From NCBI GenBank assembly GCA_964538515.1, contig CAZIEW010000010.1, forward strand, positions 23,299-87,298: a stretch of 64,000 bases of DNA. The letters run 5' to 3'. The stretch is from CALBZH01 sp964538515. Lineage in GTDB: Bacteria > Desulfobacterota > Syntrophobacteria > Syntrophobacterales > Syntrophobacteraceae. The notes below the pieces were generated by a model. It saw only the letters and a list, made by a program, of their open reading frames with translations, did no database searches and was not told the origin of the DNA. Of this stretch, positions 17,374 to 25,920 are shown piece by piece; the first letter of the stretch is position 1; each line of letters begins with the position of its first letter. The translations under genes were made by a program, and so were the position numbers.

Positions 17374-18256
17374 GCGCTCGATCGGAAGCCTCGACAGGCT
17401 TTATTCCGCCCTGGCGTGGCTTTCCGGTCTGGCTGTGCTGACTGCGGTCTTCGTTCTGGTCGGCTTTCTCGTTGTGCGAGGACTCCCAAGCCTGAACGGC
17501 GGACTCTTCTTTGGCGACACGCCCTGGTGGGACGCTCTCACCGGCAGCCGACCTGTCTTCGATGGCATCTGGCCGGCCATGGTCGGAACGGTCTCCCTCG
17601 TGATTTTGTCCTGCGGCATGGCCATCCCCGTCGGGATCGCGAGCGGCATCTATCTTGCCGAATATGCTCCGGAGCGACTCCGCTCCTTTCTGGGGCTCAT
17701 GGTGAATCTCCTTTCCGGGACCCCATCCATCATCATGGGCCTCTTCGGCTTCACGATGATTCTGGCGTTGAAGCGAGTCGTTCTGCCGCAGGCACAGACG
17801 GGGCTTCTGGTTGCAGCTGTTTGCATCGCGCTCCTGATTCTGCCATACGTGATCCGAACCACGGAATCCGCCCTCCTCGGGATTCCCGAGCAGTTCCGGC
17901 TCCTGGGTCCGAGCCTCGGCCTGACCCGCTGGCAGCATGTGAGCTGCATCCTGCTCCCGCTGGCGAGCCGGGGGATTCTGAGTGGGGCAATCCTTTCCGT
18001 GGGCCGTGCGGCGGAGGACACGGCGGTGATCCTGCTCACGGGCGTGGTGGCTCACGCCGGAATCCCGAGCAGTCTCCTGGACCGGTTCGAAGCCCTCCCT
18101 TTCCGCATCTACTACGTCGCGGCCGAGCACCGCAATGCGCTCGAGCTCGAGCGGGGCTTTGGAACAGCCCTCGTGCTGCTTTGCATCACGGGGGTGCTCG
18201 CGGCGCTTTCCGTTTGGTTTGAGCGGGCCCTGCACCGGCGCTGGAGAAGCCAATGA
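17363..18256 (+). CDS. pstA: Phosphate ABC transporter permease PstA
   Basis: 297 residues with six predicted membrane helices. Recognisable PstA wording includes GIASGIYLAEYAPERLRSF, LSGTPSIIMGLFGF, the coupling loop LGLTRWQHVSCILLPLA and GRAAEDTAVILLTGVV. It overlaps pstC by 11 bp, with GGAGGGAACGGA as ribosome site, and overlaps pstB by 4 bp, so pstSCAB is one tightly packed unit. Confidence 0.88.
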   Translation: MGGERSIGSLDRLYSALAWLSGLAVLTAVFVLVGFLVVRGLPSLNGGLFFGDTPWWDALTGSRPVFDGIWPAMVGTVSLVILSCGMAIPVGIASGIYLAEYAPERLRSFLGLMVNLLSGTPSIIMGLFGFTMILALKRVVLPQAQTGLLVAAVCIALLILPYVIRTTESALLGIPEQFRLLGPSLGLTRWQHVSCILLPLASRGILSGAILSVGRAAEDTAVILLTGVVAHAGIPSSLLDRFEALPFRIYYVAAEHRNALELERGFGTALVLLCITGVLAALSVWFERALHRRWRSQ

Positions 18257-19020
18257 CGCACGCTGCCGACCCGACAGTGGTCGTGAAGAATCTAGGCGTT
18301 TGGTTCAACGGACGGGAGGTGCTGCACGAGGTCGGGCTCGCTCTGTGGCCGGGACGGTTGACCGTTCTGGTCGGGCCGTCGGGATCGGGAAAGTCGACGC
18401 TGCTCCGCGCGGTCAACCGGTTGAACGAGGTGTTCCCCGCCTGCAGGACGCGGGGAAGCGTCTCCGTCCGCTTGGGCGGCTCGCCTCACGAGATCTACGA
18501 GGATACCGTTCCCCTTTCGGACCTGCGGCGAAGGGTGGGGATGGTTTTTCAGACCCCGACGGTGCTTCCCGCATCCATCGCCAAGAATCTCTCCATGCCC
18601 CTCCGCGTGACGCTGGGCTTGAAAGGCAGGGACGTCGAGGAGCGCAGCCGCTGGGCTCTTGGCGAAGTCTCCCTCTGGGAGGAAGTCAAGGACCGTCTTC
18701 ACCATGACGCGACGACGCTTTCGGGGGGGCAGCAGCAGCGGCTGTGCCTGGCCCGGATCCTGGCCCTGGGGCCGGAGATTCTGCTGCTGGATGAACCGAC
18801 CGCATCCCTCGATTTCAGGGCGGCTGCCCGCATCGAGCAATTGCTCCTGGAGCTCAAGCAGCGCTACACCATCCTCATGGTCTCCCACAGTCTGCGCCAG
18901 GCCCAACGGCTCGCCGATCAGCTCCTGGTGCTTCGAGACGGCTCGATCAGCCTGAAGATGGACGAGAAGCAGCTCAACGCCCCCGATGCCCTTCAGCGCG
19001 TGATCGAAGAAGCCTTCTGA
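18253..19020 (+). CDS. pstB: Phosphate ABC transporter ATP-binding protein PstB
   Basis: 255 residues. It has Walker A GPSGSGKST, Q-loop MVFQTPTV, signature LSGGQQQRLCLAR, Walker B ILLLDEPTASLD and a switch His in VSHSLRQAQ. The segment LLRAVNRLNEVFPACRTRG is the PstB-like region after Walker A. Cysteine is replaced by serine in GPSGSGKS (PstB usually has GPSGCGKS). No phoU follows, which is unusual for a pst operon; the 5'-nucleotidase gene comes next after 156 bp. Confidence 0.87.
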   Translation: MTHAADPTVVVKNLGVWFNGREVLHEVGLALWPGRLTVLVGPSGSGKSTLLRAVNRLNEVFPACRTRGSVSVRLGGSPHEIYEDTVPLSDLRRRVGMVFQTPTVLPASIAKNLSMPLRVTLGLKGRDVEERSRWALGEVSLWEEVKDRLHHDATTLSGGQQQRLCLARILALGPEILLLDEPTASLDFRAAARIEQLLLELKQRYTILMVSHSLRQAQRLADQLLVLRDGSISLKMDEKQLNAPDALQRVIEEAF

Positions 19021-19176
19021 TGGACCTGGTCATCTCCGGGTAGCCTCGTTTGCGGGAATACGGTATGGTTGAGGCAGAATCCGTGAGGCTCCCGCGCGGA
19101 GCCCAGAGTATCCGGAGCGCGATCCTTCGCGCTTCCTTTTGGATTGCACCGCCTTTCCACAACCAGGGAGCTTTCC

Positions 19177-20712
19177 ATGAAATCGATCCGTGCAGCTGTC
19201 CTGACGCTTTTCGTGCTGCTCGTCGCAACGGGCATGGCCTTGGCCGCCCCGGTGACGATCCGTATCCTCCACGTCAACGATTTTCACGGTTTTGCCGAGC
19301 CCTACACCCCCTTGGGCGGCGACAAGCCTCTGGGCGGTGTCGCGTGGCTGGCGTCGAAGGTCAATCAGCTGCGCGCCGAGAAACCGTCCCTGCTGCTGGC
19401 GGCCGGAGACATGATTCAGGGGAGCAACTGGGCCAATCTCTCCCAGGGGGCGTCCGTGATCGAGCTGATGAATCTCATGAGGTTCGATGCTGAAACGGTT
19501 GGAAACCACGAATTCGACTTTGGCCGGGAAGTTTTGAAACAGCGGATCGCGGAAGCACGGTTCCCGGTTTTGGGGGCAAACGTCGAGGGCATTTCCTCCA
19601 TCTCGCCATACGTCATCCGGGAAGTGGCGGGCGTGAAGGTCGCGATCGTCGGCGTCGTAACAGGCGACACCCCGGTTTCGACGCATCCGAAAAACGTCAC
19701 TGGGCTCAAGTTCAGTCCGCCGGAGGCCACTTTGGCCTATCTGGTTCCCGCGCTCAGAAGACAGGCGGACGTCGTGATCGCCCTCACCCATATCGGACAT
19801 CCTGAAGACCGACAGTTGGCGGAAAGGATTCCGGGGATCGACCTCATTGTGGGCGGTCATTCGCACACCCGCGTGGAGAGCCCGGTCAGGATCGGCTCGA
19901 GCGCCGTGGTGCAGGCCTGGGAGCATGGGAAGGCCCTCGGAGTGGTCGATCTGACCGTGGACGACGGCAAAGTGATCGCGATCGAAGGGCGGCTGGAAGA
20001 CATCCGCCCGAACAAGGGCAGGCCCGACCGGCCCGTGGCGACGCTGGTCAAGAAATATCGAAAGCAGGTGGACAAGGTCCTGGAAGGGGAAGTCGGTGTT
20101 GCCGCCGTCCCTTTGGATGGTGAGAACGTGCGCAAGCGGGAGACCAATCTTGGCAACCTGGTGGCGGACATCATGCGGTCGGCTTCGGGAGCGGACGCGG
20201 CACTGATCAACGGAGGCGGAATCCGGGCGAGCATTCCGAAAGGCCGGATCCAAGTGAAGCACATTTACACGACGCTTCCCTTCGACAATTACATCGTGGC
20301 GGTTCGGTTGACAGGCGCACAGATCCGGGAAGCCCTCGAGCATGGCGTGGCCAAGGTCGAGGAGAAGGCGGGGGCCTTTCCGCAGGTTTCGGGGATTGTC
20401 TTCAGTTACGATCCCTCCGCGCCTCCGGGATCGCGGGTCAAAGCAGTTTCCATCGGCGGCAAGCCGCTCGATCTCAGCAACGAATATACCGTTGCCACCA
20501 ACGATTTTCTCGCGGCAGGCGGGGACGGCTACAAAGCCTTTGGCGATGCCATCAAGAGCTCCCCAAGCTATGCCGTCGTCGGCGGGATGATGAAGGGCGA
20601 GAAGCTCGTCTACAGTGATGCAGGCCGGTGGCTGCGTGATGTCGTCATCGACGCGTTGAAGCAAAAGACCGTCTCCCCCGCCGTCGAGGGCCGGATCACC
20701 GAGGTCCGCTGA
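19177..20712 (+). CDS. Exported 5'-nucleotidase / UDP-sugar hydrolase family protein
   Basis: 511 residues with a signal peptide of about 24 residues (cut after ALA), so it is periplasmic. The metallophosphatase domain has its two-metal ligands in HVNDFHGF, AAGDMIQGSN, GNHEFDFGRE and VGGHSHTRVE. The C-terminal substrate-specificity domain has TNLGNLVADIM, INGGGIRASI and LPFDNYIV. It splits phosphate from extracellular nucleotides, which fits its place behind a phosphate importer. The ATG at 19177 has AGGGAG upstream. The stop overlaps the ATG of the next small gene by one base (TGATG). Confidence 0.9.
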   Translation: MKSIRAAVLTLFVLLVATGMALAAPVTIRILHVNDFHGFAEPYTPLGGDKPLGGVAWLASKVNQLRAEKPSLLLAAGDMIQGSNWANLSQGASVIELMNLMRFDAETVGNHEFDFGREVLKQRIAEARFPVLGANVEGISSISPYVIREVAGVKVAIVGVVTGDTPVSTHPKNVTGLKFSPPEATLAYLVPALRRQADVVIALTHIGHPEDRQLAERIPGIDLIVGGHSHTRVESPVRIGSSAVVQAWEHGKALGVVDLTVDDGKVIAIEGRLEDIRPNKGRPDRPVATLVKKYRKQVDKVLEGEVGVAAVPLDGENVRKRETNLGNLVADIMRSASGADAALINGGGIRASIPKGRIQVKHIYTTLPFDNYIVAVRLTGAQIREALEHGVAKVEEKAGAFPQVSGIVFSYDPSAPPGSRVKAVSIGGKPLDLSNEYTVATNDFLAAGGDGYKAFGDAIKSSPSYAVVGGMMKGEKLVYSDAGRWLRDVVIDALKQKTVSPAVEGRITEVR

Positions 20713-20894
20713 TGCGGGTGTACGTCAATGACCAGCCGGTCGACCTCGTTCCCGGCATGACCGTTCGTCATGCACTCGTCGCCGCCGGGCGCCTGGACGA
20801 CATCCGCGCCGGGAAGCGCGTCTTCGACGAATGGGGGAACGAGGTCGGCCTGGACGGAGCGCTTTCCGACGGGGCTCGGATCTTCGTGCGCTGA
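20712..20894 (+). CDS. 60-residue ThiS/MoaD-like beta-grasp peptide
   Basis: 60 residues. The pattern MRVYVNDQPVDLVPGMTVRH, then a helix (HALVAAG), a short loop and a final strand (ALSDGARIFVR) matches the ubiquitin-like beta-grasp fold of ThiS/MoaD. It lacks the C-terminal Gly-Gly that these carriers need for activation, so a sulfur-carrier role is unlikely. It starts within the stop codon of the 5'-nucleotidase (TGATG), which implies translational coupling and a related job. No signal peptide is present, although its partner is exported. Function unknown. Confidence 0.7.
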   Translation: MRVYVNDQPVDLVPGMTVRHALVAAGRLDDIRAGKRVFDEWGNEVGLDGALSDGARIFVR

Positions 20895-20907
20895 CGGAGC
20901 CGACTGA

Positions 20908-22038
20908 TCATTCGAGGACGTGGATGTTCTTTTTGGCGCAGATCGCCTTGAGCTCCCTCGGCCAGACCGAAACGCTCACTTCTCCGATGTGAGCCGTGCG
21001 CAGCAGGTACATGAAGGTCCTGGACTCCCCGATGCCCCCTCCGATGCTGAGCGGAATTCGGTCGTTGAGGATCGCCTGGTGGTAAGGGAGTGCCAACAGA
21101 TCCTCCTGCCCCGACATCTTGAGCTGAATTCTGAGGGTTTCCTTGGTCACGCGAATGCCCATCGACGTGAGCTCGTGGCGCCGTTTCGTCACGGGATTCC
21201 ACACCAGGATGTCCCCGTTCAGTCCGTGGTACTGCTCCCCGTTCCGGACGATGGTTTCAGTCGCCCAGTCATCGTAATCCGCCGCGCGCATCTCGTGCGG
21301 GTAACCGTCTCTGAGCGGCCAGCCGATGCCGACGATGAAGACCGCCGGGGCTTGCTCCAGGAGAATCCGGGTCTCCCGCTCTTTGCGCGGCAAATCCGGG
21401 TAGCGGTCAAGGATCTCCTCGGCGTGGAGGAAGACGAGCTCATCGGGAAAATCCGGATATCTGGATGTCTTGAGCTGAGGAAACATCTCCTGGACCATGC
21501 GGCCGGCTCCCCGGATGACCTTCCAGATTCGGGTGACGACATCCTTGAGAAAATCAAGCGTCCTCTGCTCCGGGGTGATCGCGAGCTCCCAGTCCCACTG
21601 GTCCACGTAGGCGCTGTGATCATGGTCGAGGAAGTAGTCCTTGCGAACGGCCCGCATGTCCGTGCAGATGCCTTCCCCTGCTTTACAGCCGAACTGCTGG
21701 AGGGCCATCCGTTTCCATTTCGTGGCGGCTTGAACCACCTGGGCCTGCAGCGGACTTTCGAGTCCGAGCCCGCACAGGAAGTCGATCGGCGTCCGTGATC
21801 CGTCACGATCGAGGGTGTCGTTCACCCCGCTGCTCTTTTCGACGATGAGCGGCACCTGCACCATCTGCAGGTTGAGCGCTTCGCACAGGTTGGATTCGAT
21901 GGCTTGCTTGATGGCGAAAACGGCCTTCATCCGCTCCATGGGCGTGAGAAGGGGCTCGTAGTCCTCGGGAAGCTCGTTTGCCAGATCCACGTAGTTGCCG
22001 ATGCCCGGCCCCGCCAGGTCCGCTTTCTTGTCCGTCAT
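20908..22038 (-). CDS. asnA: Aspartate--ammonia ligase, AsnA type
   Basis: 376 residues, longer than E. coli AsnA (330) by an N-terminal extension. It makes asparagine from aspartate, ammonia and ATP with a class II aminoacyl-tRNA-synthetase-like fold. Diagnostic segments are SNLCEALNLQMVQVPL, VNDTLDRDGSRTPIDF, DHDHSAYVDQWDWE, the central ADYDDWAT, and IPLSIGGGIGESR near the end. It lies downstream of a glutamine-synthetase-family gene on the same strand (138 bp gap), so the two may form a nitrogen-assimilation unit. Confidence 0.85.
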   Translation of the reverse strand: MTDKKADLAGPGIGNYVDLANELPEDYEPLLTPMERMKAVFAIKQAIESNLCEALNLQMVQVPLIVEKSSGVNDTLDRDGSRTPIDFLCGLGLESPLQAQVVQAATKWKRMALQQFGCKAGEGICTDMRAVRKDYFLDHDHSAYVDQWDWELAITPEQRTLDFLKDVVTRIWKVIRGAGRMVQEMFPQLKTSRYPDFPDELVFLHAEEILDRYPDLPRKERETRILLEQAPAVFIVGIGWPLRDGYPHEMRAADYDDWATETIVRNGEQYHGLNGDILVWNPVTKRRHELTSMGIRVTKETLRIQLKMSGQEDLLALPYHQAILNDRIPLSIGGGIGESRTFMYLLRTAHIGEVSVSVWPRELKAICAKKNIHVLE

Positions 22039-22176
22039 GCGATGTCCTCGTTTGATGGGTTCATGTCTGTTTGAGATTCAGCACTCTCGCGTTGTCACGG
22101 AGGATGCGCTCTGCCGCGTGGCCCTCTTCCCGTGGACAGCAAGGAGCGACATCGGGACTTCCTGATTCCGACCAAA

Positions 22177-23538
22177 TCAATAGCGATCCAGGAGGAGGCC
22201 GACTTCGTCCTCCAGCGTCCAATCCTTCATGGCTTCCCATTCGGCCTGTCGCACGGCCAGGAATGCCCGGCTGAGGTCCGCCCCGAGAGCATCCAGCAGG
22301 ACGCTGTCCTTTCGAAGCCAATCCAGGGAATCGCCAAGGCGCGTGGGGAGTGCATCGATTCCAAGGGTCGTGCGCTCCGATTCAGGGATGGCACCGGGAT
22401 CCACCGAAACGGGATCGGGCGGTTGGAGCCCCTGCCGAATCCCGTCCAATCCGGCCGCGAGCACCGCCCCCAGAGCCAGGTAAGGATTGCTCGAGGCGTC
22501 CACGGTCTTGATCTCCAGGTGCGTCGGACTGGGCGGCGCGGGATGGGTCGGTACCCGAACGGCGGCCTCGCGATTGTCGAAGCCCCAGCACCGGAAGGCG
22601 CCGCTCCAGCAATGCGGCCGCATGCGACGATAGGAATTGGTACTCGGCGTCGTGAGGGCCATGAGGGCAGGCAGGTGGCTGAGAATCCCCGCCGTGAAGC
22701 TTGCAGTGATTTCGGAAAGCCCCCCGGAGCTGTCCGGGATCACGTTGATGCCTTTTCGCCAGAGGCTGAGGTGGAGGTGGCAGCCGCTTCCCGCCTGGCT
22801 TTCAAAAGGCTTGGGCATGAAGGTGGCCCTGAGGCCGTGGTGCATGGCCACTGATTTCACGGTTTCTCTGAAGGCGATCTGCTGGTCTGCGGCGGAAAGG
22901 GGATCGGTGTGCCGGATGGAGATCTCCTGCTGCCCCGGCCCCGATTCGGGGTAGTATTGCTCCACCATCATTCCCTGCGCCACCAGAGCGTCGGCCATGT
23001 CGTCGATGACCGCTCGGTGCAGATCCATCGCAGATGAGGCCGCGAACAGGGACCGATCCGCCGGAACGGGAGGAGGCGAGGAGGGGGCGCCGGTTTCTTG
23101 GGAGTCTGATAAGGGCCTCAGGAGGTAAAACTCGTTTTCGAATGCCGCCTGGATCTGAAGGTCCAACTGCGATGCGTCGGATATCATCCGTTTGAGGAAT
23201 CCTCGAGGGCAGAAAGGCCAAGGTTTGCCGTCCCTCATCATATCGCCCATCACCCTGGCATGTCCGGGAGCATACGGGAGCATGACCAGCGTGTCGATAT
23301 CCGGGACCAGCCGCACTTCCCCCACAGGCCCCAGCCCGCTTCCTTCCGACGGCGCGTCGAACATGACCGGAACAGCCTGCTGCGCCTCGGAAATCCCGAC
23401 CCCATGCTCCCTGCAAGCAGAGTCGAATGCGCCGCGATGGACGGCCTTGGCACGGATGATGTTGGCGTTGTCGCACCAAACGATTCGAATGAACCGTAGG
23501 TTATCTGAGGTCCGCAGAGTCTGGGCTTCCTCCTGCAT
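22177..23538 (-). CDS. Glutamine synthetase family protein
   Basis: 453 residues. The catalytic-domain motifs are present: AFENEFYLLRP (metal-binding Glu), PGQQEISIRHTDPL, AGSGCHLHLSLW, NSYRRMRPHCW and WGFDNREAAVRVP. The N-terminal beta-grasp part is short (residues 1-100). The adenylylation loop of type I GlnA is not evident. It could be a true glutamine synthetase or a gamma-glutamyl-amine ligase of the PuuA/GlnT type; sequence alone does not decide. The ATG at 23538 follows AGAGGGGAAGAGAC. asnA follows downstream. Confidence 0.8.
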   Translation of the reverse strand: MQEEAQTLRTSDNLRFIRIVWCDNANIIRAKAVHRGAFDSACREHGVGISEAQQAVPVMFDAPSEGSGLGPVGEVRLVPDIDTLVMLPYAPGHARVMGDMMRDGKPWPFCPRGFLKRMISDASQLDLQIQAAFENEFYLLRPLSDSQETGAPSSPPPVPADRSLFAASSAMDLHRAVIDDMADALVAQGMMVEQYYPESGPGQQEISIRHTDPLSAADQQIAFRETVKSVAMHHGLRATFMPKPFESQAGSGCHLHLSLWRKGINVIPDSSGGLSEITASFTAGILSHLPALMALTTPSTNSYRRMRPHCWSGAFRCWGFDNREAAVRVPTHPAPPSPTHLEIKTVDASSNPYLALGAVLAAGLDGIRQGLQPPDPVSVDPGAIPESERTTLGIDALPTRLGDSLDWLRKDSVLLDALGADLSRAFLAVRQAEWEAMKDWTLEDEVGLLLDRY

Positions 23539-23799
23539 GTCTCTTCCCCTCTGCTTTCAGATGATAGGTTCTCCGTCACCCCGCTGGGATGAGGGGACCG
23601 ATGAGCCAAGGTTGGGCTGCCGCGAAGATAGCAGGTCTGGCATTTCTGAGCAATGCGCTGCCCGGGCTTGTTGTGGCGCTCGCCCTTGAAATCTCCGCAC
23701 TCCGTCTGTAGACTCAGAAACGATCAACTACTGAAACTGGCGACATCGCGCCAGCAGTGAGCAGCCGAGCACCGTTCAGGATCGTCATGGAGGATCAAC

Positions 23800-24435
23800 G
23801 TGAGTCGTGAAAAGTGGAGTTTTGATCAGCAAGCGGCTTCCTGGGACCAGAATCCCGGGCGGGTCAAGCTGGCGCATGATATCGCTCAGGCCATCTCCGA
23901 GGAGCGAATCCTGACTCCTGAGATGGATGTCCTTGAATTTGGCTGCGGCACGGGGCTGCTGACGGTCCTGTTGAGCCCTCATGTCCGCTCCGTCACCGGC
24001 GTCGACAGCTCTCAGGGAATGCTGGACGTCCTGAAAGGGAAGATGGAAGGGGAGGGCCTCACCAACATCCGAGCTCAATACCTGGACATTGAAAAGGGCG
24101 ATAGCATCGAGGGAGCCTATGATCTGGTTGTCTGCAGCATGACCCTCCATCACGTCAAGGAAACCAAGCCTCTTCTCGAGCTCTTCCACAAGATTACGGC
24201 GCCCCGAGGACATATCTGCCTTGCCGACCTCGATCCTGATGATGGTCAGTTTCATGGGGAAAATGACACCGTGTTTCACGCCGGATTCGATCGGGCGAGT
24301 TTGCGCGAGGCTTTGCAGCAGGTTGGGTTTGAGGATGTCCGTGCCCGCACGGCGGCTCAGGTCGTGAAACCGATCCCCGACGGGGGATCGCGGTCCTTTG
24401 GCATCTTCCTGATGATCGGCCGGAAGAGAGGGTAG
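23800..24435 (+). CDS. SAM-dependent class I methyltransferase
   Basis: 211 residues. The SAM-binding motif I is VLEFGCGTGLLT (about 45-56), followed by GVDSSQGML and the post-motif VVCSMTLHHV. The DXXXXF-like start (SFDQQAASWDQNPGR) resembles UbiE/Methyltransf_25 enzymes acting on small molecules. The substrate is unknown. GTG start with GGAGG 6 nt upstream. It appears to be a separate gene ahead of the DUF1848 gene. Confidence 0.8.
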   Translation: MSREKWSFDQQAASWDQNPGRVKLAHDIAQAISEERILTPEMDVLEFGCGTGLLTVLLSPHVRSVTGVDSSQGMLDVLKGKMEGEGLTNIRAQYLDIEKGDSIEGAYDLVVCSMTLHHVKETKPLLELFHKITAPRGHICLADLDPDDGQFHGENDTVFHAGFDRASLREALQQVGFEDVRARTAAQVVKPIPDGGSRSFGIFLMIGRKRG

Positions 24436-24518
24436 AGAGAAGGGATGGAATGCGCTTTTGGCCGAGGTGAATTTGTGAACGTCTCCTGCACACCGACGCC
24501 TATCGGCTCGGCCTTGGC

Positions 24519-24534
24519 TCGGGCTGCAGCCCGA
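24519..24534. promoter_or_regulatory. Perfect 16-bp palindrome upstream of the DUF1848 gene
   Basis: TCGGGCTGCAGCCCGA is self-complementary over all 16 bases. It ends 11 bp before the GTG start and touches the ribosome site (AAGG), so it could act as an operator or as an mRNA hairpin limiting translation. Confidence 0.4.
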
Positions 24535-24545
24535 AGGCGTTGGCC

Positions 24546-25427
24546 GTGATCATCAGTGCCAGTCGCAGAACGGATATTCCAGCTTTCTATTCCGAATGGC
24601 TCATGAACCGGATCAGGGCAGGCTACTGCCTTGTTCCCAACCCGTTCAACCGATCGCAAGTCTCCAGGGTGTCGCTCGAACCGGAGAACGTCGATGTGAT
24701 CGTCTTCTGGACCCGCAACCCGCGCCCGCTGTTGTCTCATCTTTCCGAGCTGGATGAACGGGGCTACCGTTACTATTTCCTGCACACGCTCATGGCCTAT
24801 CCCCGTCAGATCGACCCCGGACCACCTCCGCTCGACGTGGCCATCGAGGGCTTCCGGAAGCTTTCGGAGCGAATCGGTCCGGCAAGGGTCATCTGGCGTT
24901 ATGATCCCGTCTTTCTCAGCAGCATAACGGATCAGGGGTTTCATGAGCGGGCTTACCGCCAGATCGCTCAAGCGCTGCAAGGCTACACCCTTCGATCGGT
25001 GGTGAGCGTCACCCACATGTACCGCAAAATTCAGAAGCGGCTCACCGGACTGGTGGAGCAGGGGATCGAGATCCCACCCCACGATCGGCGAAGATTCGCG
25101 TCACTCATGGGGGTGTTTCGAGAGTACGCCTCTGTGAGTGGAATGGAGCTCCAAAGCTGCGCCGACGAGCTTGAATTGCAAGAATACGGCATCCAGCCCG
25201 GAAAATGCGTCGACGACGCGCTCATCTCGCAGGTTTGGGGACTGGATCTGCAGCTCGGAAGAGACACCTGCCAAAGGAAGCGCTGTGGCTGCGTCGTGAG
25301 CAAGGATATCGGAATGTACGATACCTGCCTCTTCGGATGCCTCTACTGCTATGCAACCACAAGTTTCGAGCGGGCACAGGCAAATCACCAGAGGCACGAT
25401 CCACAAGGGCTCGCCCTTCTCGGGTAA
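24546..25427 (+). CDS. DUF1848 family protein with radical-SAM-like cysteine motif
   Basis: 293 residues. It begins IISASRRTDIPAFYSEW, the family signature. The middle has VIVFWTRNPRPLL and RVIWRYDPVFLS, TIM-barrel-like strands. The C-terminus has many cysteines, CQRKRCGCVVSKDIGMYDTC then FGCLYCYA, which suggests Fe-S cluster binding like radical SAM enzymes but at the opposite end of the protein. GTG 24546 is chosen because it gives the conserved first residues and has AAGG 8 nt upstream; TTG 24540 is an alternative. Biological role unknown. Confidence 0.8.
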   Translation: MIISASRRTDIPAFYSEWLMNRIRAGYCLVPNPFNRSQVSRVSLEPENVDVIVFWTRNPRPLLSHLSELDERGYRYYFLHTLMAYPRQIDPGPPPLDVAIEGFRKLSERIGPARVIWRYDPVFLSSITDQGFHERAYRQIAQALQGYTLRSVVSVTHMYRKIQKRLTGLVEQGIEIPPHDRRRFASLMGVFREYASVSGMELQSCADELELQEYGIQPGKCVDDALISQVWGLDLQLGRDTCQRKRCGCVVSKDIGMYDTCLFGCLYCYATTSFERAQANHQRHDPQGLALLG

Positions 25428-25499
25428 AAGAGGCGCGGTGCCGTCAGGCTGCGCACTGAAACCGGAACGCTGAAACCAGCCGACTCGAATTGCAGACGA

Positions 25500-25916
25500 T
25501 CAGGCGGGCTCGAACGCCAGATAGCTCTCCGCCTTTCCATTCACCGTCCGATGCAGGAATTTGACCTTCATGGGCATCCCGATCTTGATGCTTTCGGGAT
25601 GGGTCGCATCCACGCCTTCGATCCTGGCGTCGACCCGTCCTCCGTCGTCGAGCTCCACGACCCCCACGCAGTAAGGGTGTTTTCGATCGTAGCCCTGAGC
25701 GGCCATCGAGGGGGGCGGGATGTGGATGCAGGTGAAGGCGGCGAGCGTTCCCTTCCCGTTCACTTCGATCCATTCAAGGTTGGAGCTGTAGCAGGCGACA
25801 CAGATGGGCCGTGGTGGAATCCAGCGGGCGCCGCAATTCCGGCAGCGGGCGCCGGTGAGCTTTTCTTCCGCGATGAAACGATTGTAGGCGATATCGCTCA
25901 AGACTGGTCCTTCCAA
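25500..25916 (-). CDS. DUF35 / OB-fold zinc-ribbon protein partnering a thiolase
   Basis: 138 residues. A rubredoxin-like zinc ribbon, C-x2-C-x10-C-x2-C (CRNCGARWIPPRPICVAC), lies near residues 25-42, followed by an OB-fold with GKGTLAAFT and PYCVGVVELDDGGRV. Such proteins form complexes with SCP-x-type thiolases or HMG-CoA synthase and help channel acyl-CoA. The start is taken as TTG 25916, with AAAGGAG placed inside the end of the thiolase gene, leaving 4 bp between stop and start. A GTG further upstream overlaps the thiolase. Confidence 0.82.
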   Translation of the reverse strand: MEGPVLSDIAYNRFIAEEKLTGARCRNCGARWIPPRPICVACYSSNLEWIEVNGKGTLAAFTCIHIPPPSMAAQGYDRKHPYCVGVVELDDGGRVDARIEGVDATHPESIKIGMPMKVKFLHRTVNGKAESYLAFEPA

Positions 25917-25920
25917 GGCC

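Noticed and set aside
19030..20664. 544-codon minus-strand frame opposite the 5'-nucleotidase
   Set aside because: Antisense shadow; the opposite strand has all metal-site motifs of the nucleotidase.
22061..22321. Small frame between asnA and the glutamine-synthetase-like gene
   Set aside because: It overlaps the 3' end of the glutamine-synthetase-like gene in another frame and shows no ribosome site or family.
23680..23720. Sigma-54 promoter-like TGGCGC...TTGA before the methyltransferase
   Set aside because: The -12 element lacks GC at the required distance from the -24 GG.
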